A DNA stretch of 64,000 bases from the NCBI GenBank assembly GCA_947650365.1, contig OX393549.1:90862111-90926110 (forward strand). Direction: 5' to 3'. Origin of the DNA: Chamaelirium japonicum. Lineage: Eukaryota; Streptophyta; Magnoliopsida; Liliales; Melanthiaceae. Positions 47,483 through 58,920 of this stretch are shown piece by piece (the first letter of the stretch is position 1; every line of letters starts with the position of its first letter). Both the position numbers and the translations under genes were made by a program. The notes beneath the pieces are model-generated. The model did no database searches. It saw nothing but the letters and a program-made list of their open reading frames with translations, and was not told the DNA's origin.

Positions 47483-48690
47483 TAGGGTGTTGCTATGTTT
47501 GTGGTCCCAACCACAGTCTGGACCATCTCGGCTCAGGCAATCCGGACCTCTTGATGAGGGAGTCCGAACCCCAGTAGGAGAAGGTCCCCAATATTAGGTC
47601 CAAGCAGACTCATTAAGGGGTCCGGACTATTGCTACAGAACCCACAAGTTTTGAGTAGATCTTTAAATTTTTCTTCACCGTTGATGGCCCGATCCAATGG
47701 CTGTCAATGGGCGATGACTACCCTATATAAATGCCATTGTTTTAATATTAGGACATCTATTTGGCAGCTACTATTGAGGAAAGAAGACAATTCCCAAATT
47801 GAGTGTCTTCTTCAAAAGGGAAACCTAGTGTTCCATCTAGACTTTTGACAATTTCTTCTTTCGATCTCTCTCACTTTCTTTTCCAATTCATGTAGATAGA
47901 TTCATCTAGGTGATTTTATGCCACATTCATTGATTTCAATGTATAGGAAACCCTAAGAGCCATAACCCATCACCATCTTACTCATTCGAGGGTGTTCGGT
48001 AGCTTAGAGGGTAGAGCCTCCTTTAAAGGGGAGATTGAACCATTAGGTTTGTGGTATTTGATCCGTATATCAGATTGGATTGAGGTTGGGCAACTAGTGT
48101 CGTCTTTGCGGAGAGGAAGCAGGAGCTCCTCAAGGCATTAGGCCATGGGCACAAGTGTGAGGAGGAGCAAACGGTCGGTCAGCGAACCGAAGCCATTAGT
48201 GGAGATCAAGTAACGTACTGGTAGAAAGACAAGGCAATGTGAGGCTACACAATCGTTGGGCTGGGTGAGTTAAGTCTTGTAATCTCTTACCTCACAGAGT
48301 ACATAATCCTAGCAAGGACTAGTGGTGGAGTAAGGAATTGCCCGAACCATCTAAAAATCTCTCGTGTCATTCCAAATACTTATTTGATTGCTTTTTACAC
48401 TTGATAAATTTGTCGGATTATGTGCTAGAAACTCACGGGCATGACGAGATTAAATACAAAGAAGTGAATTTTACTTGGGCATATTTAGTCGTTCCACCTA
48501 TTCACCCCCAGGTGTTTGTGATCAATATCGCTTCTACATAGCCCACACAATTTCAATTAGTATCCGAGTGGGTTTGTTCATATAGCTTAACAACTAGGCA
48601 TGATTCATATGGTATTCTCTTGAGTCATGAGACTATCTTTTGAGATGGAATCAGTTAGAGAAGGTTGATTGATTACTAGACCTCTATTGT
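47483..48690. other. Spacer between mTERF and the first Copia remnant
   Basis: 1.2 kb with no clear gene. Words such as GGTAGCTTAGAGG, GATTGAACCATTAG and CAGAGTACATAATC may be retroelement leader sequence, but no LTR could be defined. Confidence 0.45.
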
Positions 48691-49366
48691 TTGATGAACA
48701 CAATTATGCATTCTGGAAAGGCTCGGACGAAGGCATTTCTCAAATTCATTGAGGAGAGGGTTTGGAAGACAGTGATCAAGGGTTGGTCACCTACTACCAT
48801 TGTGGTGGATGGCGTTTTGGAGGAGAAGACAGAGGATGACTGGATTGCTACAGATCTGGAGAATAGCACGTGGATTCAAAGGGCTTGAATGTCATATTCA
48901 ACAACGTGAATCAAGATAAGTTCAAGAGGATCTATATCTAGGAGGCCTATAAAGAAGCTTGAAATATACTGGAGGTAAACCATGAAGGAACCAATGTTGT
49001 GAAGAAGTCTAAGAAGCAGAGGTTGACTACAAAGTTCGAGGTTCGTAATGGAGGAGAAGGAGACATTTACGGAATTCTATGCCAAACTAAGTGACATTGT
49101 GAACTCTTCACACAACTTGGGGGGGGGGGGGGGGGGGGGGGGGGGACCTAGCTGAAGCTAAGATTGTCAGAAAAATCTTGAGATCTCTACCCATCAAGTT
49201 CCAAGCCAATGTAACCACCATCGAAGAGAGCAAGAATTTCGATGAGCTCATAGTTGATGAGTTGGCAGATCTCTTGTATACCTATGAGGTATCTCTTCCA
49301 GATCCAAAGAAGTTAAAAGATGTTGTCTTCAGGGCTAGGAGGAAAGAGAGATCCAGATGGCGATGA
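48691..49366 (+). pseudogene. Copia-type gag remnant (UBN2 family)
   Basis: Broken frames read HSGKARTKAFLKFIEERVWK and TVIKGWSP, then ILRSLPIKFQANVTTIEESK and DELADLLYTYEVSLPD. These are the N- and C-terminal parts of the UBN2-type gag of plant Copia elements (WKARMKAFL..., RSLP.KF...VT.IEE...). Stops and frameshifts separate them, and a 27-base G run lies between. No zinc knuckle, protease or pol follows. Confidence 0.8.
49119..49145 (+). repeat. Poly-G run, 27 bases
   Basis: Uninterrupted G tract inside the broken gag. It could form a G-quadruplex and is prone to length errors. Confidence 0.9.
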
Positions 49367-49451
49367 TGAACTGGTTGCCATGATGGTAAATAGATCCAAA
49401 TACTACTTGAAGGGATAGAAAGATGACAAGAATATGAAACCCTACGGTTAA

Positions 49452-49581
49452 TGTTAATGTATTGATGGGCCAGGTTCTATATACAGTCGGGTCGGGTTCT
49501 ATGTTGTACATATATATTGGGCTTGGTCCCTCAATGAAGATGATTCTATTCTCTCCAAATCCTATCCGTCATCTCCTAACA
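49452..49581 (+). mobile_element. Short Copia LTR (5'), 130 bp
   Basis: Begins TGTTAATGTATTGATGGGCC and ends CATCTCCTAACA, with the TGTTA/TAACA inverted ends expected of an LTR. It is followed directly by a tRNA-Met primer-binding-like site, which fixes its right edge. No matching 3' LTR is in the window. Confidence 0.72.
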
Positions 49582-49593
49582 TGGTATCAAATC
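49582..49593 (+). other. Primer-binding site of Copia element
   Basis: TGGTATCAAATC right after the LTR; the usual plant Copia site is TGGTATCAGAGC (initiator tRNA-Met). A long C-rich leader (49620-50060) follows. Confidence 0.7.
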
Positions 49594-50075
49594 TCTAGGT
49601 TTTTCTCCTGCGGCGAAGGCGACGACGACGACATCTCCTCTGGTTACCGCACCTCCTCTGGCCTCCCCTCTCCATCTGACCCCTACCCAGCCTCCCTCTT
49701 CGCCATCCGACCTCCACCCGACCCCCCTCCCCTCTTCGGCCTCCCTTATCTTCACCTGGCCCTCATCTCCACCCGGCCCACGTCCCTCACCACCCAACCC
49801 CCACCCAGTTCCCCCCTACTCCTTCACCCGCCCCCTACCCGGCTATCCACCCGACCCCCCCTCTCCACCTGGCCCCGCTAACCTAACCCCCTCTCCACCC
49901 GTCCCCACCTCTTCATCTGACCCCCATCCGGCCCCTCTCCCCCCTCTCCACCCGACCCCCACCCAACCCCTCTTCACTCTCTTCCACCCGAACCCACCCC
50001 CCACCCGGCCTTCTTTCCTCTGATCCTCTGACCCCTAATATTTCCCAACCTCTATCCAATTGATCATCCATATTT

Positions 50076-50898
50076 ATGGAGTCTACTACTATGTCTTCAG
50101 TCATTGTGATCTCTCCATCGCTAAAGGCGGTTCCGTTTCAGTTGACCTCGACCAGCGATTACCTGATTGGTTGCTCACCGTCGAGGCCGCGCTCTCTAGT
50201 TGCGATCTCTAAGGTCACATCACCGATGAGGACAAACCTCCGGCTGCCTCCTCTGGCTCCTCCTTGGTCACCAATAACACCGCTACCAGTAGTGCATCGC
50301 CTGTTGCTGCTACTGCCATGGCTGCCCTTACATGGCATCGTCACGACCAGGCCATCTGGGCTTATCTCCTGGACTCTGTTGCTAGTCCACTCCTTGCACC
50401 CATTGGTTGCCTTCCCACGCCGCACGTGATGTGGAAGTATCTCCAGGACCGGTTCCTTCGACATGGTAATGCACGGTGGCATCAGCTTATCTGTGACTCC
50501 TAGTCTGCTCGTCAGGGAGAGCATACAATTCAAGACTTCCTCAGCCTGATGAGTGGCTACTGCCATGAGCTGGACTTTCTGATCCCTGAGCGGTGTGCTT
50601 GCTCGCACTCCAAGGATTTCCAGCGCTACCATGACAAGAGCTACCTCCACCAGTTCCTGGCCACGCTTAGACCGGAGTTCACTCTCATTATTGCTCTGCT
50701 CCTTCACTGTGAAACTTTCTTTCAGCTAGAGGATGCCTTGCTAGCCTTGGTCGACGAGGAGACTCGCCTATAGACTCAGGGTCCTCGTCCTCTCCACCTG
50801 TTCTTGGACCAGACAGCGCCCTAGCTGTCAGCTTCCCTAATGGGCCTATTTTCTGTCATTACTGCAAGGAGCCTGGTCATATAAAGCATGAATATCCT
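50076..50898 (+). pseudogene. Copia gag pseudogene
   Basis: Opens MESTTMSSVIV; after a frame change it reads WHRHDQAIWAYLLDSVASPL, HVMWKYLQDRFL, FLSLMSGYCHELDFL and YLHQFLATLRPEFTL, with a stop near 50501. This is the Copia gag pattern. The zinc knuckle at 50853-50898 reads CHYCKEPGHIKHEY: the last Cys of CCHC is changed to Tyr. Confidence 0.75.
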
Positions 50899-51059
50899 GC
50901 AACATCCTCCTCACATCCCCGCTGGGGATCGGACGAGCATTACCCCTTATCATTACTACTGGGAGTATGGATCCATTACTCCTATCTTAAATCCTACCGA
51001 TCACCTAGCATTCTAACATTTGGGATCCTGCGCCTATTGCCTCTATTTTTAGTTTTTTA

Positions 51060-51730
51060 TATTATGTTAGTTTTATTGATGACTACTCTCGGTGCACTTG
51101 GGTTTATCTTATGCATTACCAGTCTAAGATTCTCTATATTTATCGGATATTCACTACTATGATCCATACTCAATTTGGTCGACACATCAAGATCTTTTAG
51201 TATGATTATGCTAAGGAGTATCTCTCCTCAGAGATGCATGAGATTCTTCAATCTCATGACACTCTTCACCTGCAGTTTTGTCCCCACACCCATGAGCAGA
51301 ACGAAGGTGCCGAAAGTAAGCATTGTCATGTCCTCGAGACAACACAAGCTTTGCTTTTCTCTGCCTATATTCCTCACTTCTACTAGGCTGAAGCTATTAT
51401 GACGACTGTTCACCTTATTAATATCACTCTGTCCTTAATATGCTCTTTTTGGTGCCACTTCGTACGAGCGTCTCTACTCCCGTCCACCTGACTATTCTCC
51501 TCTTCGAACGTTTTGGTATACGTGTTTCGTACTTCTACTTTCCCATGAACATAATAAACTTTTTGCCAGGTCTGTCAAATGTGTTCACTTAGGTCTCAGT
51601 CGGGAGCACAAAGGATATCAGTGCTATGATCCCTTGGCTTCCCAAATTCGTATCTTCCACCATGTTTCCTTTGTTGAGGATGTCCCATTCTTTTTCACTG
51701 AATCGCAAGGTCTTTTCCCACCTCTTCTAT
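51060..51730 (+). pseudogene. Copia integrase pseudogene
   Basis: One frame from about 51078 reads DDYSRCTWVYLMHYQSK, FRYDYAKEYLSSEMHEIL, HTHEQNEGAESKHCHVLETT, the rve integrase core with the DDE Asp, Asp and Glu still visible. Downstream the C-terminal part reads VKCVHLGLSREHKGYQCYDP and FVEDVPFF (the FLGYS..QKGYRCYDP region of Copia). Stops are present between the parts. Confidence 0.75.
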
Positions 51731-52244
51731 CTTAATCTCCTCCACCACCACTCCTTTCCATTCTATTACTCTCATTAATTGTCTTCCCCGTCTCATCCTC
51801 CTTCATTGTCTCTACCACCTTTTTCACCTCCACCACTACCTCCCATGCCATCTTTACCTTTCCGCCACCTCCCCTCCTGCATGTCACGTATGTCTACTTT
51901 CGTCACTCCACAGTCTCTTCCACCGAGACTGTCTCCACTGGTACTTCTTTGTCTACAATTGCTCCTTTCTCTCCGGTAGTAGATCCTGGTCTTGTTCAGT
52001 GCTATTATGCATGCAAATATCACCCTTATGACAGATATGACTACTCTCCTGACAGGTTTGGCTACTCTGCTTTTACCTCTACCTCTCTCGACACCTCTGG
52101 ACACTTTACTGTTGCTTCCTATTCTCCATCCTACCAGGCCTTTCTCACTGCTCTTTATACCCACTGGGAGCCCCAGTAGTACTGTGAGGTAGTTTTGCAT
52201 TCAGAGTGGTGACAGGCCATGACAACAGAACTTGAGATATTTTA

Positions 52245-52407
52245 GTGGACTCAGATATGGGACTTGGTTCCTTGTCCTCTAACATGGTGCCTATCAGCTA
52301 CAAATGGATCTTCAAGGTTAAGACTCGACCTGATGGATCCATTGAGCGGCACAAGGCTTGCCTTGTTGCTCGTGGCTTCTCCTAAGTGTATATGATTGAG
52401 TACTATG
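52245..52407 (+). pseudogene. Start of Copia reverse transcriptase
   Basis: Across one frame change the sequence resembles WDLVPLP...YKWIFKVK-TRPDGSIERHKARLVARGF, the very start of Copia RT. Only about 160 bp remain before the element breaks off. Confidence 0.72.
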
Positions 52408-52966
52408 GGGGGTGGGGAAATCCTGCCGGCCACACTCGATCGTCAGATGGAGCTAGTCGTCCTCCATCGTCTCCCCGCAGTACCTGCAAAAAGACCGAGG
52501 CTCACCTCCGAGCCAAGGCCCCTCCGACGCTCAAGTCAGGAAAGGGAGAGATGTGTGTAGTGTGGTCCTGGGTATCGGAAGCGAATTGCTTCTCCAGAGT
52601 GCGGATTGCTTCTCCAGAGTGCGGATTGCTTCTCCAGAGTTTGAATTGCTTACCTGCCCATGAAGGGGCGGGATTTTTTTTGTAGACTTACGTGCACGCA
52701 ATCGTTACGATCTATCCTCCGATGATCTCGGGATGGTTATGGCGGATCCCCTTCGATCGGATGCCGTTCAAACGTTTCCTACTATGCTCCCACGGATTGT
52801 GGGCATTGTACCTCATTGCAGGTAACCCATGATCATAACGGGCGAGATATCCTCGGGATTGCCCAGCCCGGTGGGTCTCTTGGTAGTTACATCACCTTCC
52901 GTTCTTTCCTAGCCTGATGGCGGTTCTTTTGCATTGACCAGGTCGGGCTACCTATGAGCATATTGA
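52408..52966. other. Spacer with a 20-bp tandem repeat
   Basis: A 20-bp unit ending ATTGCTTCTCCAGAGT occurs three times at 52581-52640 with a partial fourth. The rest is GC-richer than the surroundings and may be an LTR fragment of an unknown element; no gene seen. Confidence 0.5.
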
Positions 52967-54016
52967 CTGATTTTGTGTGTTTCATTGTTTTGCCAACCAT
53001 TTCATGCAACCATTCTTTTGTTTTGACCTTGTTTTTAACATTTGTGTTGTTCAAGAGGGCAGTGGCTAGTGAGCAGATGTTGAATGTATTAGGGATTATT
53101 GAGCAAATATTGAATGCAATAAATCTTTAGTTTCCATTTATTCAGTTTGGTTGGAAGATTATATTCAGTAGCACTTGATAGTTCTTAAAAGAAATGATTA
53201 TAAAATCAAAAAATACTCAGAGATTTATGATGCATATAAGTTAAATATTATGGATATATTTGACCTTTTGTCATATGGAAATTTTATTAATGAGCTTACT
53301 GTTTTTAATTTGGTGAATGTAAATGTGATTCATGAATATTGTTTGTAGAATCTAGTAGTATGTATCATAGAATCAAATTTTGACAAATGTCGGTCGAAAT
53401 CACCGACAAATGTCGGTATTGGAGGCTCCGACATAAAAAAAGTTTGAATTGTCGATATTATAATTTGTCGGTTGACATTGTCGGTGGATGTCGACATATG
53501 TCGGTGATTTGTCGGTGCTGTCGGCGAAAAAATCCTGTGACTGTACAATTATTTCATTTGTCGGGATCTTGTTGGTGACATCACCGACATTTGTTGGTTT
53601 GTCGGTGGATTTCGGTGGAAAAGTTGGGATTCCCAGTTGTTAATCTTCCTTTGTGAATAAAATATAATTTTTTGGGTTTGTAGCATTGTATAAATTGTAT
53701 ACTTGCTTGTATTAATAGTTTGCAGTTGTATGCTTATATTTTGTATGGGATTGAGCATTGTAGCACTATGTTTGTACTTTGTACAACTATTCTATAATCA
53801 TTGTCTATTTTATGATTATGGATTCTACTTTCAGTTTTAGACTTTGAATGGCTTTAAGATTTTGTATGGCATTCTACTTTGTAATTCATTAAGTGGTTTA
53901 AAATTTTAAATATGAATCTAAAGTCCTAGATAAGTAGATATGCATATTTATGTCACAGAAAGGTTATCCTTAATTTTTGCTGAAATATTTTATATTTTTC
54001 ATATCAAACGAACAAA
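52967..54016 (+). repeat. Copy of polymerase intron 9 segment (28591-29636)
   Basis: About 1,050 bp, closely similar from CTGATTTTGTGTGTTTCATT to ATCAAACGAACAAA, including the left three quarters of the hAT-like element. It stops exactly where the LINE begins. The copy shows scattered changes and small indels, so it is not an assembly repeat of the same sequence. Confidence 0.88.
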
Positions 54017-54045
54017 GTGAAGGATCACAATTAGGCTCGGAAGCG

Positions 54046-55954
54046 ATGGCGAGAGGGAGAGGGAGAGGGAGATCCCGAGGGCGATCTGGTGGTCGTTCCC
54101 CAAGGCATCAGCGGCGATCGGCAGGCGTCGGTTCCTGAGGGGCATCGATTAGGGCTGGGTCGCTCGGGGATAGAGGTTCTACGAGAGTGGCGGAGAGGAG
54201 TCGTTCCCGAGATAGGCGTCTCGGGGGCTCCTCTCACCCCTCCTCGCCGGCCTCCCGTCCTCGTGTCTCCTTCGCCGACGTTGTCCGTCGCCCTGCCCCG
54301 CCGCCAGCCAGGAATACAAGGGTTCCCTCTCGCCGGCCTACTCTCCCTAATCGCCGGAGGGTTCTTGGGCGCCGCTGCCATCGGTGCGGGGAGCGAGATC
54401 ATACGGTGGCAGAGTGCCGGAACCCTCTAGTGTGCTTCGCCTGTGGGAAGGTGGGGCATACCTCCCACAGGTGCAGGATGTCCAGATCTTCCGGATCTAC
54501 GGGATCGTCGTCGACGAGTGCCGGGACCTCGCTTGATCTACCTGACGACCCCAGGCGCAAGGAGATGATGGAGGTTCTTAACAGATCTGGGATCTGCCGG
54601 GTCTTCCGGAAATCAGTGTCAGCGGCGGAGCTCTCCGGCCACCTCCGCCATGCGTGGTAGGGTTCCTGGGCCTGGCCGGCTCAGGAGATCGGCAATGGGG
54701 AATTCCTAGTTGAATTCCCATTCCGTCAATTCCTGGAGATCGAGGCAGGCCGTGGAGTCCGGGACCTGGGTGCGGTTTCAGTCTCCTTCCGTCCGTGGGA
54801 GGAGCTGGGAGGGGCTGTTGCAAGGAGAAGGACAGCTTTGAGGGTCACCATTTTCGGCCTTCCTTTTGATGCCTGGGGGGAGGGATCGATCCGGACATTG
54901 CTGGAGCCCTATGGAGAGGTCCGGGAGTGCTTCAATGTCTTCTCTGCAATCTCTCACCGGCGCTTCTGCCAAGCTACGACTCTCTGCTACGAGCCCATTC
55001 TGATTCCTCCCTCTTTGAACGTCACCCACGGCGGTGGGGTGTTCCGGGTTCGTCTCACTTCGCAGGTCTTGGGTGACTGCACCACGCTCCCTCCACCTCC
55101 CCTAGGTCATCTGCAACCTCTGGAGCATGGAGTTGGCGGCAGAATGCCATACGGAGAGCCTGTAATCCCGCCTGGATTCGGCCCACCAGTGGCGGCCGGT
55201 CCGCAGCCTGCGCGGGTCCGGCAGCAGTGCTTTCGCCCACCACCAGCGCCGGCACCAGCGCACGAGGCGGGTAGCAGTCGCGACCCAGGTACGCCATCTC
55301 TCCAGCAGTTCTCCCAAGATGCAGGTTTGGGTGTTTCGAATCTCGGTTTGGGCGCGGATGGAGGCTTACCTCCTTTTTCTTTCGAGGGTACCCATGGTGC
55401 TGGCGTGGCTACTCACATCAACCCCTTTGCCGATGAGCACGAGGGCATTGATGTTGGTCCGGAGGAGGGGGGCCACTCCATGGGTCCCCAGGTTGATCTT
55501 GTCCCTATCAATGTGGATTCCTCCTTTTCGGGGGAACCTCTTGATCCTAACTCTGATGTCAGCAGGTGCGCTGTAGCAGAGCAGGGGAGTGGAGGGGGGG
55601 GGGATTTCTGCTATGACCGAACAGGTTTTTGGAGGACGGGAGACATCCGCGGATAATGGCGGCGCCGCTCATCTTCAGTCGGCCTGGAGGAGCTTTAGGC
55701 AGATTTTGCAGCATTCCTCGGAGGATCCGTCACTTGCCCAAGCTCTGATCCGGTCGAAGATGCGCCTTCTGGAGCTGGACCAGGCAGATCCTTCGGTTTC
55801 CCTCCCCCTTTCCTTTTTGGATGATGATGTAATCTTAGACATTGCAAAGAAATGTGGGTTCATAACTACTCCGGAGCTGGAAGGTGTGCGTTTCTTTCTT
55901 GATTCTCTCAGAGCTATGGAGGAGAAGTGGGCTAGACTAGCCTCGTCCTCTTGA
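54046..55954 (+). pseudogene. LINE ORF1 (gag-like, two CCHC knuckles), broken
   Basis: Codes for the RNA-binding coat protein of an L1-type LINE. Starts MARGRGRGRGRSRGR, a basic tail. Knuckles CHRCGERDHTVAEC and CFACGKVGHTSHRC lie at about 54379-54470. A later part, VTIFGLPFDAWGEGSIRTLL, suits the DUF4283-like region of plant LINE gag. A TGA near 54136 and a TAG at 54658 interrupt one frame. A run of ten G (55594-55603) marks a shift into the last frame (to 55954, ending EEKWARLASSS). Confidence 0.82.
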
Positions 55955-55997
55955 GGAGTGGGTCCGGAGGTGTCTGTGGAGTTGTTTCCTTGTGCTT

Positions 55998-58108
55998 ATG
56001 AAGATTCTATCTTGGAATGTTAGAGGATTAGGTAAGTCGGAGAAGAGAAGGGCTGCCAGTTCTTTTGCCTCCATTCATGATGTAGACATCATCTGTATTC
56101 AAGAGTCTAAGCGGGAGAATCCGACGAGCCATTTCTTCCATTCCCTCAGCACTAGGAAGATTGCGAAGTGGGAAGCGAAGGACTCTACAGGAGCGTCAGG
56201 TGGTATTCTGGTGGGGTACAACGATGATCTGCTTTTGTTGAGAAGTACGAACATTGGAGTTTTCTCCCTCTCCCTTATCTTTCAGAACAGATTGGACGGA
56301 GAGGAATGGATGCTTTCTTCCGTCTACGGCTCGACAGATCATAGCAGAGGGGATGATTTCTGGACAGAGCTGTCCTTACTTAGGGTGAACTTCACTGGCC
56401 CTTGGGTGATTGCTGGAGACTTCAATGTGACGAGAGGGTCGGGCGAGAGGCTACGTAGCGGTGGTGATGTTTCGGCTATGAGTGCTTTTTCTCTTTTCAT
56501 TCGTCAGCAGGAGCTTATTGATCTCCCTCTGTCTGGGCGTACGTTCACGTGGAGCAACAAGAGGGAAGATCCAATTCTGGCCAGGCTTGACCGGTTCCTG
56601 ATCTCGGTTGATTGGGACTCAAAATTTCCGGTCTCGATCCAGACAGGACTGGCTTCTTGTGTTTCCGACCATGCACCGATTCTCCTCTCCACTGAGTCCA
56701 TCTCTCCAGTCCGCCCCCCTTTAGATTTGAGCTGATGTGGTCCTCGGAGGATGGCCTCAAGGAGATGTTGGCCGGGTGGTGGGCGGAAGCTGGCGGTCAT
56801 GAGAACTCGGCGCTGAATATGACTAGCAAGCTCAGATTTGTTAAGAGGAAGCTTATATGCTGGAGCAGGGAGCATTTTGGTAATGTTCTGCGACATAAAG
56901 CTTCTGTTCTGTCGGAGATTCAATCTCTTGAAGTGAAGGGGGAATCCTCCAATCTCTCGGCTCGGGAGAATGAGAGATTGATAGAGTTGAATGAGAGCCT
57001 CGTTATCCTTCTGCGGAGAGAGAAAGTGATGTGGCGGCAACGTTCGAAGGAACAGTGGCTCAAGCAGGGAGATGCCAATACCTCTTATTTTCATAGAGTG
57101 GCTAATGCGAGGAGGAGGAGGAATTTCCTTACCTCTTTGTGGCACGAGGAGCAATTGCTGACATCGACTTCTGATATCCTTGAAGCGGCTACCTCTTTCT
57201 TCAAGAGCGCGTTCCGCAAGGATGGCGTATCGACTGGTGTTTCTTTTGATTGGTCCGGCGTTGACTTCCGGAGACTACCGGAAGACGAGAGTTTTGACTC
57301 GGAGTTAACTGAAGAGGATTTTCGCAGAGCGGTCTTCCAGTCCAAGGGCGATGGTGCGCCGGGGCCGGATGGATTCCCTATGGCGTTCTACTAGAAGTAT
57401 TGGGATATCTTGAAGTGTGACCTCTGCCGTTTCTTGAGTGATTTCTTCTCGGGCAAGGTGCGTCTTCATTACCTTAACCGCTCTTGGATTATCCTCCTTC
57501 CTAAGAAATCTGCTGCAGAGACCATTCGAGACTTCAGACCGATCTCTCTGTCGAACTGTCTCTACAAGATCGTTGCGAAGATACTAGCTAATAGGCTAGC
57601 CGACAACATCTCGCTACTGGTCTACCCCTCCCAGACGGCCTTCATTAAGGGGTGCCTGATCCTTGATAGTGTAGCGGCAGCCCACGAGACTATCTTCCAC
57701 CTGCGGGAATCTGGAGAGGAAGGGGTACTGCTGAAGATTGACTTCGAGCGGGCCTTCGATCAGATTCGGTGGGACTTCCTCCTCAGGCTACTGGAAGCCA
57801 AGGGTTTTTCTGCTAAATGGGTGTCCTGGATCAGAGAGATCTTGGTCTCCTCAAAGCTCTCATGCCTTATCAACGAGGAGCAGGGCCGGGATTTCAAGGT
57901 GTATAAAGGTCTGAAGCAAGGGTGCCCCCTATCCCCATATCTGTTTATCTTGGTGGTCGACGCTTTCGATACTGCGGTTCGCAAGGCAAACTCTGAAGGT
58001 TTGGTGAAGGGAATGGGCGGGCAGGGTTGGACAACTTCAAATTTGCATTATGCGGATGATTCGTTACTCTTCGCCAGTGCCTGTCCCTTCCAGATGGTTT
58101 CGTTTTAG
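55998..58108 (+). pseudogene. LINE ORF2: APE endonuclease and reverse transcriptase, broken
   Basis: Endonuclease motifs in order: SWNVRGLG, CIQESK, VYGSTDH, GDFNV, LDRFLIS, SDHAPI. The frame shifts in a C run near 56714, continues through WLKQGDANTSYFHR, and has a stop at 57392-57394 (MAFY-stop). It resumes in the same frame with FRPISLSNCLYKI, AFIKG, KIDFERAFDQIRWDFL, GLKQGCPLSPYLF and YADDSLLFA. The catalytic residues of both enzymes are visible. Everything after the YADD strand is lost. Confidence 0.88.
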
Positions 58109-58920
58109 GGGTTAAGCCAAAGTTGAGGGTAACTCTAATTGATATCATTTTAGGGGGGTAAGTCAAATTGACCTTAGGTTATATTTGTCCCACCAACACA
58201 TACCAATATACGTGTGTTAACCCAACTAGGTTAAGCTGGGATGTTCTTGTCCCGACTCCGATTGGGCACAACCCATTACGGTTCAGATTTGAACCTTTTT
58301 TTTTATTCATATCGGATCCTCTTGCAGAGACCCGTTTGGATCCTTGACTTAACTTGTTTGGATCTTGGATTAAACCCGACTGGATTCAATTGAAATATTA
58401 ATGGATCATCACTTGAGTGATTCATAGATCGTATAAAATAGTTTGTAGGATTGTCAAAAAGAGGATAGAGACTCCTAACTTGTCGGCCCTATTGCGTGTC
58501 CTCATGTGTATGTATGTGTATTTTTTTAAAACTTAAAATAGTAAATAACCCAAGTTAGATCGAGTCGGACCGAGTCACAGCCCGAGTGATAGCTGGTCCG
58601 AGTTTCGATCTGAGTTGGCTCGATTTTCGACCAAGTCAAGTCGGAGTTGTACAATCATTTGTCCATCATTTGGGACCGAGTCGGACTTGTACAAACTCTA
58701 TCTTATCGATCCACGCCCTTGTACAATCATATGCTTCATCTCAGTATTAATCATTGCATGGTATGTCTCTTCCTTGGTGCTTGAGCCTTTCATAAACTCT
58801 TGCTGCAATCATTTTTGGATCTGAGACTTTATTTGGCTAAAGCCTAATATCCATATTTTGAACCAGCCAAGAGCATCATAGTTTCAATCTTCTGGGTCAC
58901 TCTCTATTTCTTATTATATA
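58109..58920. other. Spacer with degenerate repeats
   Basis: Starts with GGGGTTAAGCC/GGGGGGTAAGTC words like those of the foldback element at 25197. At 58555-58690 GAGTCGGACCGAGTC-type words recall the interior of the hAT-like element 12734-12999. No complete element or gene. Confidence 0.5.

Larger units (their letters stand above)
49452..52407 (+). mobile_element. Copia LTR retrotransposon, 3'-truncated and decayed
   Basis: Order: LTR, primer site, C-rich leader, gag, zinc-knuckle relic, integrase core and C-terminal part, and the first part of RT. Integrase before RT is the Copia order. The protease region is not clear. Sequence stops matching at about 52407 within RT, and no 3' LTR is present. 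Many stops and frameshifts make it non-functional. Confidence 0.8.
54017..58108 (+). mobile_element. L1-type LINE, 3'-truncated
   Basis: ORF1 starts only about 30 bp after the edge of the preceding repeat; ORF2 gives endonuclease and RT up to YADDSLLFA, then the match ends. The C-terminal half (RT thumb, zinc finger, RNase H) and the poly(A) tail are missing. It contains two stops and a shift in ORF1, and one shift and one stop in ORF2. GC content is clearly above its surroundings. Confidence 0.88.

Noticed and set aside
48005..48055. tRNA-like words (GGTAGCTTAGAGG...GATTGAACC)
   Set aside because: No cloverleaf with proper stems and spacing could be drawn; may be retroelement leader.
56504..57154. 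216-codon - strand frame
   Set aside because: Antisense of LINE ORF2, which has clear endonuclease and RT motifs on the + strand.
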